Shown: positions 26,289 through 34,327 of the stretch, in pieces
Layout: the number at the start of each line of letters is the position of its first letter
How positions within the stretch are numbered: the first letter of the stretch is position 1
NCBI GenBank assembly: GCA_002418865.1
Contig: DIEY01000045.1
Span: forward strand, 1-46,072
Reading direction: 5' to 3'
From: Bacteroidales bacterium UBA5762
Lineage (GTDB): Bacteria; Bacteroidota; Bacteroidia; Bacteroidales; TTA-H9
DNA: 46,072 bases
Position numbers and translations under genes: made by a program
Notes under the pieces: generated by a model
The model's database searches: none
The model's input: the letters and a program-made list of their open reading frames with translations, nothing else
Told to the model about the DNA's origin: nothing

Positions 26289-26361
26289 ATGGATAAAATT
26301 TATATTGAAACAATAGATAAGGGACAAGAAAAACTAAGGCAACTTGTTTGAATACAAGTTG
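26289..26361 (+). other. suf leader: 20-codon ORF ending in a hairpin
   Basis: A small frame (26289-26351, MDKIYIETIDKGQEKLRQLV then TGA) ends inside an 8-base-pair perfect stem: CAACTTGT at 26340-26347 and ACAAGTTG at 26354-26361, loop TTGAAT. The stem lies 40 bases before the sufB ATG. The layout would allow control by translation of the leader, but it could be chance. No homologue was recognised. Confidence 0.35.
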
Positions 26362-26401
26362 GAATTGCACATTAATCAATCAGTTGAATCTAATTATAGC
26401 T

Positions 26402-27850
26402 ATGCCTAACGATAAAAATGAAATTTTAAATGAAATAACGAATTCCGATTATAAATACGGTTTTGTTACTGATATAGAGACTGAATTTGCTCCTAAAGGT
26501 TTGTCAGAGGATATTATTCGATATATTTCTCAAAAAAAGGAAGAGCCTGAATTTTTACTCGATTTCAGGTTAAAGGCTTACCATAGGTGGAAAGAGATGA
26601 AGCATCCTCGTTGGGCGCATCTAACCATACCTGCTATCGATTATCAAGATATTATTTATTATGCGGCTCCCAAGGTAAAGAAAGGTACTTCTTCACTCAA
26701 AGAAGTCGACCCTGAATTACTTAAGACTTTCGAAAAGCTTGGTATTCCGCTCGAAGAGCAGAAACGCTTCACTGGAGTTGCTGTAGATGCTGTAATGGAT
26801 AGCATATCGGTTAAAACCACTTTTCAGGAAACTCTGAATAAATTGGGAATTATTTTTTGTTCGATGAGTGAAGCCATCAAACATCATCCCGATTTAGTAA
26901 AATTATATTTAGGGAGCGTTGTACCCTATGCTGATAACTTTTATGCGGCTTTAAATTCGGCCGTGTTTTCCGATGGGTCTTTCGTATATATTCCTAAAGG
27001 AGTACGCTGCCCGGTTGAACTTTCGACTTATTTTAGAATCAATGCCGCAAAGACGGGTCAATTCGAGCGCACACTCATAGTAGCCGACGAGGGTGCCTAT
27101 GTTAGCTATATGGAAGGATGCACGGCTCCTATGCGAGACGAAAACCAGCTTCATGCTGCCGTTGTCGAAATCGTGGCCTTAAAAGACGCAGAAGTAAAAT
27201 ATTCTACGGTTCAAAACTGGTATCCCGGAGATAAGAATGGCAAGGGTGGTATTTTTAATTTTGTAACTAAACGTGGCCTCTGTAAAGGAAGTTACTCCAA
27301 GATATCTTGGACTCAAGTTGAGACTGGTTCTGCCATTACCTGGAAGTATCCAAGTTGTATCCTTCAGGGTGATAATTCGAGAGGTGAGTTTTATTCTGTG
27401 GCAGTTACAAATCATTATCAACAGGCCGATACAGGAACCAAAATGATCCATTTGGGTCGAAATACATCGAGCACCATCATTAGTAAAGGAATATCGGCAG
27501 GTTTCAGCAACAATAGTTACCGTGGGCTGGTGAGAGTTGCTAAGAAAGCCGAAAATTCACGAAATTATAGCCAATGCGATTCATTACTTCTTGGCGATAA
27601 ATGTGGAGCACATACTTTCCCTTATATTCAGGTCGAAAATAAATCTTCTATTGTAGAACACGAGGCTACTACTTCGAAGATATCTGACGATCAGTTGTTT
27701 TATTGCAAGCAGAGAGGGATAGACACAGAATCGGCCATAGGATTGATAGTGAATGGTTATGCCAGAGAGGTCTTAAAACAATTGCCCATGGAGTTTGCTG
27801 TCGAGGCTCAGAAATTGCTTTCTATTAGCCTCGAAGGAAGCGTTGGTTGA
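26402..27850 (+). CDS. sufB: Fe-S cluster scaffold subunit SufB
   Basis: Protein of 482 residues, core of the SufBC2D scaffold on which Fe-S clusters are built in the cytoplasm. I place the start at the ATG at 26402. The sequence from there (MPNDKNEILNEITNSDYKYG) matches the normal SufB N-terminus, while the 18 codons before it (from 26348) have no family counterpart and overlap the leader hairpin. Family signatures include YKYGFVTDIETEFAPKGL, FVYIPKGVRCPVELSTYFR and the C-terminal EHEATTSKISDDQLFY stretch. It is the first gene of sufB-C-D-S-E-T. No IscR/SufR-type regulator gene is nearby. Confidence 0.95.
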   Translation: MPNDKNEILNEITNSDYKYGFVTDIETEFAPKGLSEDIIRYISQKKEEPEFLLDFRLKAYHRWKEMKHPRWAHLTIPAIDYQDIIYYAAPKVKKGTSSLKEVDPELLKTFEKLGIPLEEQKRFTGVAVDAVMDSISVKTTFQETLNKLGIIFCSMSEAIKHHPDLVKLYLGSVVPYADNFYAALNSAVFSDGSFVYIPKGVRCPVELSTYFRINAAKTGQFERTLIVADEGAYVSYMEGCTAPMRDENQLHAAVVEIVALKDAEVKYSTVQNWYPGDKNGKGGIFNFVTKRGLCKGSYSKISWTQVETGSAITWKYPSCILQGDNSRGEFYSVAVTNHYQQADTGTKMIHLGRNTSSTIISKGISAGFSNNSYRGLVRVAKKAENSRNYSQCDSLLLGDKCGAHTFPYIQVENKSSIVEHEATTSKISDDQLFYCKQRGIDTESAIGLIVNGYAREVLKQLPMEFAVEAQKLLSISLEGSVG

Positions 27851-27906
27851 TTTTTTTAGGAAATATTTTAAACTTTATATTCATCGAAAAAATTATAAAA
27901 AATCAT

Positions 27907-28665
27907 ATGTTATTGCAGATTAAAAATCTTCATGTAGCCATTGAGGGAAAAGAAATTATAAAAGGGATTGACTTAATAGTTAACGAAGGTGAGGTGCATG
28001 CCATCATGGGTCCCAATGGAACTGGGAAAAGTACCTTGGCTTCTGTGATTGCGGGTAGAGAAGACTATGAAGTCACTGAGGGAGAAATTATTTATAAGGG
28101 CAAGAATCTTCTCGAAATGCCTATAGAACAGAGGGCTCGCGAAGGCATTTTCCTGAGTTTTCAATATCCTGTCGAAATTCCTGGAGTTAGTATGGCCAAT
28201 TTTATGCGGACAGCCCTCAATGACATACGCAGATATAAAGGCCTCGAACCCTTGAGTGGATCAGAATTTCTGCTGAAAATGGAAGAAAAGAAACAATTGG
28301 TTGAGATTCAATCTCAACTTACCAATCGTAGTGTGAATGAAGGGTTTAGCGGAGGAGAGAAAAAAAAGAATGAAATCTTCCAAATGGCTATGCTCGAACC
28401 TACCTTAGCCATTCTCGACGAAACCGACTCAGGTCTCGATATTGATGCTCTGCGCATAGTTGCCAATGGAGTTAATAAATTGCGCCGCCCCGATAATGCC
28501 TTTATTGTAATTACTCATTATCAACGTCTTCTCGAATATGTCACACCTGATTTTGTCCATGTGCTATTCGACGGAAGAATCGTGAAATCTGGGAAAAAAG
28601 AACTTGCTCTCGAACTCGAAGAAAAAGGCTATGAATGGATAAAAAAAGAAGTAAGTGCTTTGTAA
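27907..28665 (+). CDS. sufC: Suf complex ATPase SufC
   Basis: ABC-type ATPase of 252 residues that drives conformational change of SufBCD during cluster assembly. Walker A is GPNGTGKST (35-43), the signature is SGGEKKKNE and Walker B is LAILDETDSGLDID, all in SufC form. The start at 27907 (MLLQIKNLHV) is the family start; the frame is open upstream to 27847, but that stretch is AT-rich and without family similarity. It begins 56 bases after sufB and is followed by sufD after 18 bases. Confidence 0.95.
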   Translation: MLLQIKNLHVAIEGKEIIKGIDLIVNEGEVHAIMGPNGTGKSTLASVIAGREDYEVTEGEIIYKGKNLLEMPIEQRAREGIFLSFQYPVEIPGVSMANFMRTALNDIRRYKGLEPLSGSEFLLKMEEKKQLVEIQSQLTNRSVNEGFSGGEKKKNEIFQMAMLEPTLAILDETDSGLDIDALRIVANGVNKLRRPDNAFIVITHYQRLLEYVTPDFVHVLFDGRIVKSGKKELALELEEKGYEWIKKEVSAL

Positions 28666-28683
28666 TTTTCAAATGAGGATTCT

Positions 28684-30096
28684 ATGGAAATTTTAAATCA
28701 ATCTTTCATCGATACTTCTTTCTGGGAAGAAATATTTTCTCAGCATCGTTCAATCATAACTCAATACGATACTCCGTGGATTACGCAAATGCGCTTGGAT
28801 GCTCTTGAAAAATTCTCGTCCTTGGGCATACCCGATCAAAGCCATGAACGTTGGAAAAATACAGATATACGTAAGTTACTCACTAAGGGATGGACTTTTC
28901 AGTTTAAGCCTCCCGAAAAACCTGTCAAAGTAGAAGATTTCTTCTTATGTGAAGTTCAAGGATTTGATACCTTACTGATTACACTTTTTAATGGATGGTA
29001 CACTTATAAGAACGCTCCTTTACGAATACTTCCCGATGGGACAGTTATTGGTAGTTTACGTGCTGCCTTGGTCGAAGCTCCCGAAATAATCGAGAATTAT
29101 CTTGGTCAGAAGGCCGATTTTAGTCAAAATGCTTTTGCCTCCTTATGCGCTGCTTTTGCTTCGGAAGGTTTCTTTATATATGTGCCGGATGGCGTTCAGC
29201 TGCAAAAACCTATTCAAATGGTTAATGTGGTGAATTACTCGGAACCTTTGCTAATGCAAACCCGCAATTTAATTATCGCCGGAAAAGGAAGTAGCCTTCA
29301 ATTACTTCACTGCGACGATTCCAATAACAATGAAGCAGCTTTTACCAATTCGCTTACCGAGATTTATGTAGGAGAAGGAGCTACTGTAGATTATTACAAA
29401 CTGCAAAACATCAATGATCATAGCGTGATCGAGCATAATGCCTACATCTATCAGGAAAAACAAAGTCTCTGCAATACCTATAGCATCAATTTACACGGAG
29501 GTTTGATTCGTAATGAAACATACAATTATTTGGCAGGACGTCATTCTGAGGGTAATCATTTTGGACTTTATTTAATGGACAAAAATCAGCAAGCCGATAA
29601 TCTGATATTTGTTGATATTGCAGCTACCGATTGTATGAGTTATGCACTTTTTAAGGGTGTGCTCGACGACTATGCCCATGGTGTTTTTAATGGCCATATA
29701 CTGGTAAGAAAAGACAGCCAGCATACTCAGGCTTATCAAAGTAACAGAAATATTCTACTCACCGATAAAGCCTTAGTTAATACAAAACCATTTCTCGAAA
29801 TTTATGCCGATGATGTAAAATGCAGCCATGGAGCTACGGTTGGGCAGCTCGATAAGGATGCCATGTTTTATCTGCGTTCCAGGGGTATCGATCAGGATAA
29901 TGCGCGTTTATTACTGATGTATGCATTTGCTGCAGAGGTTCTTAATCGTATTAATATCCCTGCTTTAAAAGACCGCCTCGACGACTTGGTTAAAAAACGT
30001 CTCAGGGGTGAGCTGTCTATCTGCGATCAATGTGTATTGCATTGTAAATCACCCGAAAAACCTGTAGTTTTCGATATTGATCTGAGCAAGATATAA
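28684..30096 (+). CDS. sufD: Fe-S cluster assembly protein SufD
   Basis: Partner of SufB in the SufBC2D scaffold, 470 residues, somewhat longer than the E. coli protein. The N-terminal helical part contains HERWKNTDIRKLL. The C-terminal right-handed beta-helix ends with the typical VKCSHGATVGQLDKDAMFYLRSRG region (written in two overlapping blocks in the protein, VKCSHGATVGQLDKD and MFYLRSRGID). The C-terminal CDQCVLHC cysteines are an addition seen in some Bacteroidota. It lies 18 bases after sufC and 22 before sufS. Confidence 0.94.
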   Translation: MEILNQSFIDTSFWEEIFSQHRSIITQYDTPWITQMRLDALEKFSSLGIPDQSHERWKNTDIRKLLTKGWTFQFKPPEKPVKVEDFFLCEVQGFDTLLITLFNGWYTYKNAPLRILPDGTVIGSLRAALVEAPEIIENYLGQKADFSQNAFASLCAAFASEGFFIYVPDGVQLQKPIQMVNVVNYSEPLLMQTRNLIIAGKGSSLQLLHCDDSNNNEAAFTNSLTEIYVGEGATVDYYKLQNINDHSVIEHNAYIYQEKQSLCNTYSINLHGGLIRNETYNYLAGRHSEGNHFGLYLMDKNQQADNLIFVDIAATDCMSYALFKGVLDDYAHGVFNGHILVRKDSQHTQAYQSNRNILLTDKALVNTKPFLEIYADDVKCSHGATVGQLDKDAMFYLRSRGIDQDNARLLLMYAFAAEVLNRINIPALKDRLDDLVKKRLRGELSICDQCVLHCKSPEKPVVFDIDLSKI

Positions 30097-30117
30097 ATTT
30101 GCATAAATTCTTTAGAC

Positions 30118-31338
30118 GTGAAATTAGATGTTGATGCTCTCAGAAATGATTTTCCTATACTTCAACAAAGAGTGTATGGCAAACCCTTGATTTATCTCGA
30201 TAATGCTGCTACTACCCAAAAACCTCGGGAGGTTATTCAAGCCATTACAAATTTTTATGAACAACTCAACAGCAATGTTCATCGAGGCAATCATTATTTA
30301 AGCGCTAAAGCCACAGATACCATGGAGCAAGCTCGAAATGACATCGCTTCGTTTATTCATGCGCCTAATCCTGAAGAAATCATTTTTACACATGGTACTA
30401 CCGAGTCGATTAACTTGGTTGCTTATGGATTTGCTAAATCATTGCTTCAACCAGGTGATGAAATTATCATTTCGGCTCTCGAACATCATTCCAACCTTGT
30501 ACCTTGGCAACAGGTGTGCTTGCAAAAAGGAGCACATCTAAAAGTTATTCCTCTCGACGATACTGGCCAAATTCGTTTCGATGCCTTTCAAAATCTAATA
30601 AGCGACCGGACCCGTCTCATTGCTTTAGCCCATGTTTCTAATGTTTTAGGAACCATCTTGCCTATTGAGGAAGTCATTAAAATAGCTCATCAAAATGGGA
30701 TTCCTGTGTTGATTGATGGAGCACAGGCCGTTCAGCATCTTCCTGTGGATGTGAGCCAACTCGATTGTGACTTTTATGCCTTCTCTGGCCATAAGATCTA
30801 TGGTCCTATGGGAATTGGGATTCTTTACGCCAAATCATCATGGCTTCAGAAATTACCACCCTTTCAATTTGGAGGCGAAATGATTGATATCGTTAGTTTC
30901 GAAAAAACTATCTTTAGCGATATTCCTTTTAAATTCGAAGCTGGAACCCCTAATGTTGAAGGCGTCATTGGACTGGCTGCCGCACTGAAATATCTTAACC
31001 GGATCGGCCTCGATAACATTTTTGATTATGAAACCGAACTTTTTCATTATGCATTGAACGTCCTCAGTCAAATCAATGGTGTTCATATCGTCGGAAATGC
31101 CCAAAAGCGTTGTTCGGTTATTTCGTTTTTAATAGACCATATACATCCATACGATTCCGGAACATTGCTTGACCAGTTTGGTATAGCCGTCCGCTCGGGT
31201 AATCATTGCGCTCAGCCTTTAATGAATGTTTTAGATGTACCAGGAACTGTAAGAGCCTCATTATCATTTTATAATACTCGAGAAGAAATAGATGCATTAG
31301 CCTCAGCCATAGAAAAAGTAAAAAACTTTTTTTTGTAA
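30118..31338 (+). CDS. sufS: Cysteine desulfurase SufS
   Basis: PLP enzyme of 406 residues that removes sulfur from cysteine as an enzyme-bound persulfide. K226 (SGHKIYGPMG) binds PLP, and C364 in RSGNHCAQPL is the persulfide-forming cysteine in the short loop typical of SufS (group II). The start is GTG at 30118; no ATG is available nearby and the N-terminus (LRNDFPILQQRVYGKPLIYL) matches the family. SufE, its sulfur acceptor, is encoded 4 bases downstream. Confidence 0.95.
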   Translation: MKLDVDALRNDFPILQQRVYGKPLIYLDNAATTQKPREVIQAITNFYEQLNSNVHRGNHYLSAKATDTMEQARNDIASFIHAPNPEEIIFTHGTTESINLVAYGFAKSLLQPGDEIIISALEHHSNLVPWQQVCLQKGAHLKVIPLDDTGQIRFDAFQNLISDRTRLIALAHVSNVLGTILPIEEVIKIAHQNGIPVLIDGAQAVQHLPVDVSQLDCDFYAFSGHKIYGPMGIGILYAKSSWLQKLPPFQFGGEMIDIVSFEKTIFSDIPFKFEAGTPNVEGVIGLAAALKYLNRIGLDNIFDYETELFHYALNVLSQINGVHIVGNAQKRCSVISFLIDHIHPYDSGTLLDQFGIAVRSGNHCAQPLMNVLDVPGTVRASLSFYNTREEIDALASAIEKVKNFFL

Positions 31339-31341
31339 AAG

Positions 31342-31794
31342 ATGTTGATTATGCAAAGTATTCAAGAAAAGGCCGACCAGATTGTGAAAGAACTCAATCA
31401 ATTCGACGATTGGTTAGATAAATATCAATATATAATTGATAAGGGGAAAGAATTGCCTACCGCTGGGCTCGAAATTAAAATCGACGAAAATTTGATCTCA
31501 GGATGCCAGTCGAAGGTTTGGCTGACTTCGGAATATCGTGATGGGCGAGTTTATTTTAAAGGCGAGAGCGATGCTTTGATTACGCGTGGCCTTGTAAGTA
31601 TGGTTATACAAGTTTATTCTGGCTGTACACCTGATGAAATTCTATCATTCGAACCCAAATTCATCGAACAAGCAGGTTTGAGTCAGCATCTTAGCCCTAC
31701 ACGCAATAATGGTCTTCTATCGATGATTAAACAAATTAAGCTTTATGCTTTAGCATGGAAAATTAGGAATAACCCTTCAACTTTGAAAAAATGA
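31342..31794 (+). CDS. sufE: Sulfur acceptor SufE
   Basis: Protein of 150 residues that takes persulfide sulfur from SufS and passes it to SufB. The acceptor cysteine is C55 in SGCQSKVWL (C52 if translation begins at the second ATG, 31351, which gives the closer match to the usual family start). The frame begins 4 bases after sufS and overlaps sufT by 4 bases (ATGA), so translation is coupled. Confidence 0.94.
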   Translation: MLIMQSIQEKADQIVKELNQFDDWLDKYQYIIDKGKELPTAGLEIKIDENLISGCQSKVWLTSEYRDGRVYFKGESDALITRGLVSMVIQVYSGCTPDEILSFEPKFIEQAGLSQHLSPTRNNGLLSMIKQIKLYALAWKIRNNPSTLKK

Positions 31795-32114
31795 GCAATC
31801 CAATCGAAAAAAGTAAGCTCACAGAAGAAATTATCAAAGAGCTGAAAATATTGTATGATCCCGAAATACCCATCAACATTTACGATTTGGGCCTTATCTA
31901 TGAGATCAAGATTGACGACGATAATAATGTATACATTTTGATGTCGCTTACGGCTCCAAATTGTCCTGTAGCAGAATCCTTGCCAGCGGATGTAAATAAT
32001 GCAGTTGAAAATATAGATGGCGTAAAAAGTTGTCAGGTAGAAGTCACTTTCGATCCACCCTGGGATCAAAGCATGATAAGCGACGCTGCCTTACTCGAAC
32101 TCGGACTCTTATAA
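31791..32114 (+). CDS. sufT: Fe-S maturation protein SufT (MIP18/DUF59 family)
   Basis: Protein of 107 residues of the MIP18/DUF59 family, an auxiliary factor for maturation of Fe-S proteins. Signatures are LYDPEIPINIYDLGLIYEI, SLTAPNCPVAESLP with the conserved cysteine, and VTFDPPWDQSMIS near the C-terminus. It overlaps sufE by 4 bases and closes the suf operon. The Mrp protein at the right of the window carries the same domain at its N-terminus. Confidence 0.92.
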   Translation: MSNPIEKSKLTEEIIKELKILYDPEIPINIYDLGLIYEIKIDDDNNVYILMSLTAPNCPVAESLPADVNNAVENIDGVKSCQVEVTFDPPWDQSMISDAALLELGLL

Positions 32115-32173
32115 AACTACCCTGACCCACTTCTCCGTTTTTATTTTTTTAAGTATTTTGAGGGAGAGGATTA

Positions 32174-32181
32174 TAATTTTG
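32174..32181 (+). promoter_or_regulatory. Candidate -7 box for dxs
   Basis: TAATTTTG lies 28 bases before the dxs ATG. The -33 element is poor: the nearest TTG is only 13 bases away. dxs may have its own promoter or be read from suf. Confidence 0.35.
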
Positions 32182-32209
32182 CAATTTTAATATTTTTGAG
32201 ATTTTTAAG

Positions 32210-34117
32210 ATGAAATATAGTTTTGGACCACATTTGGAAAAGGTAAATTCACCCGAAGAATTACGTCAACTTTCGGAAGAAGAATTACCAGTCTTATGTC
32301 AGGAGATTAGGGATTATATCATAGAAGTCATGTCATCCAATCCAGGCCATCTGGCGGCAAGTCTTGGTACTGTTGAGCTAGCTGTGGCCCTTCATTACGT
32401 CTTTAATACACCTGTAGATAAATTAGTATGGGATGTAGGGCATCAGGCTTATGCACATAAAATTATAACCGGTCGTAGAGATAGATTTCCTACGAATAGG
32501 ACCTATGGCGGAATTAGTGGATTCCCACGTATGGAAGAGAGTGAATTTGATGCTTTTGGAACAGGGCATTCCTCCACTAGTGTCTCGGCTGCCCTTGGAA
32601 TGGCTATAGCAGCAAAACTACAAGGAGACAACCAGCGTCAACATATAGCTGTAATCGGCGATGGAGCCATGACAGCAGGTATGGCTTTTGAAGCCATGAA
32701 TCATGCTGGAAGTACTAAGGCCAACATCTTGATCATCCTTAATGATAATGGAATCGCTATCGACAAAAATACAGGCTCCCTCAAAGAATATCTCGCCCAG
32801 TTTACGGCCTCAAAAGCTTATAATAGGTTCAGAGATAAAATATGGAATGTCTTGGGAGGAAACAGCAAATATGGAGTTAATACGCGTCAAATCGTTAAAC
32901 AGCTTGGCAATGCTCTAAAATCTTCACTCTTAAATCGTAGCAATTTATTCGAGGCAATGGGATTTAGATATTTTGGCCCCGTGGATGGGCATGATGTTGT
33001 AAAACTCTCGCATTTATTGCGCGATTTAAAGAATATTCCCGGTCCAAAATTGCTTCATGTGATTACGAAAAAAGGCAAAGGACTCGAAAAGGCAGAATTA
33101 GACCCAATAACCTATCATTCACCTGGACCATTCAATAAGGAGACTGGAGAACTCGATGAAAAAACCTGTGAAGAAATACTACCACCTAAATATCAAAATG
33201 TATTTGGAAAAACTATTATAGAGTTGGCACGTAACAATCCTCGAATTGTTGGAATTACTCCTGCCATGGCTACTGGATGTTCCCTTAACATGATGATGAA
33301 AGTTATGCCTGAAAGAGCCTTCGATGTGGGTATAGCTGAACAACATGCCGTTACATTTTCGGCAGGCTTAGCAGCTTCTGGCATGATTCCTTTTTGCAAT
33401 ATTTACTCCTCATTTATGCAAAGAGCCTACGATCAAGCCATTCATGATGTTTGCCTGCAAAAACTCCATGTTATTTTTTGTCTCGACCGGGCAGGTATTG
33501 TGGGTGAAGATGGCGCAACTCATCACGGAGCTTTCGATTTGGCATACTTTCGTGCTATTCCTAACATAATAGTTGCTGCTCCTCTTAATGAAAAGGAATT
33601 GCGTAACATGATGTACACTGCACAACTCGATGGCATGGGTCCTTTTTCTATTAGATATCCTCGTGGTCGTGGAGTTTTAACCCAATGGAGAACTCCTTTC
33701 GAAGCTATTCCTATTGGTAAAGGCCAAAAATTGAGAGAAGGTTCTCAACTGGCCATTCTGTCCATCGGCCATATCGGTAATGTAGCTTCCACTGCTATCG
33801 AATCACTTCAAACCGAAGGCATTGATTGTGCCCATTACAATATGCGTTTTTTAAAGCCTATCGACGAGGACTTATTGCATGAAGTTTTCAATAGATTTGA
33901 TAAAATTATTACCATAGAAGACGGCACCATTATCGGAGGTTTAGGCAGTGCTGTTTCGGAATTTATGAATTATAATGGATATAAGGCCAAAATCAGACGG
34001 CTGGGCATCCCTGATCGATTTGTAGGTCATGGAACTATTGAACAATTACAAAAAGAATGTGGCTACGACAAAGCAGGAATAATGAAAGCCGTTAGAGAGT
34101 TGCTGGGATACTCGTAA
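32210..34117 (+). CDS. dxs: 1-deoxy-D-xylulose-5-phosphate synthase
   Basis: Thiamine-diphosphate enzyme of 635 residues that joins pyruvate and glyceraldehyde 3-phosphate, the first step of the non-mevalonate isoprenoid pathway; its product also feeds thiamine and pyridoxal synthesis. Visible signatures are the ThDP motif GDGAMTAGMAFEAMNHAG (GDG...N), WDVGHQAYAHKI, GTGHSSTSVSAALGMA and the second-domain DVGIAEQHAVTFSAGLA with the catalytic glutamate. Length is normal. It follows sufT by 95 bases. Later enzymes of the pathway (IspG, IspH) are Fe-S proteins, which may explain the neighbourhood, although Dxs itself has no cluster. Confidence 0.95.
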   Translation: MKYSFGPHLEKVNSPEELRQLSEEELPVLCQEIRDYIIEVMSSNPGHLAASLGTVELAVALHYVFNTPVDKLVWDVGHQAYAHKIITGRRDRFPTNRTYGGISGFPRMEESEFDAFGTGHSSTSVSAALGMAIAAKLQGDNQRQHIAVIGDGAMTAGMAFEAMNHAGSTKANILIILNDNGIAIDKNTGSLKEYLAQFTASKAYNRFRDKIWNVLGGNSKYGVNTRQIVKQLGNALKSSLLNRSNLFEAMGFRYFGPVDGHDVVKLSHLLRDLKNIPGPKLLHVITKKGKGLEKAELDPITYHSPGPFNKETGELDEKTCEEILPPKYQNVFGKTIIELARNNPRIVGITPAMATGCSLNMMMKVMPERAFDVGIAEQHAVTFSAGLAASGMIPFCNIYSSFMQRAYDQAIHDVCLQKLHVIFCLDRAGIVGEDGATHHGAFDLAYFRAIPNIIVAAPLNEKELRNMMYTAQLDGMGPFSIRYPRGRGVLTQWRTPFEAIPIGKGQKLREGSQLAILSIGHIGNVASTAIESLQTEGIDCAHYNMRFLKPIDEDLLHEVFNRFDKIITIEDGTIIGGLGSAVSEFMNYNGYKAKIRRLGIPDRFVGHGTIEQLQKECGYDKAGIMKAVRELLGYS

Positions 34118-34327
34118 TTCAAAACAAAGAACATTCTGCTATTTTATTGTTCGACCCAACGATATTTGGGCTAGATGCATTAATTCCATCGAAAATATCA
34201 TGATTCATTTCTTTGCTAAATTTTTTTGGTTGTGTAATTGGCCATTAGCAAATTTTGGGTCATGATAAATAGATCTCTATTCAGCAGGCAAAGCTGATAG
34301 TGAATTTTTTCCTTTTAATCAAAAAGT

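Noticed and set aside
34270..34320. Possible terminator between the convergent dxs and mutB genes
   Set aside because: Only a five-base stem (TCAGC/GCTGA) can be drawn, and the T run is nine bases away from it.
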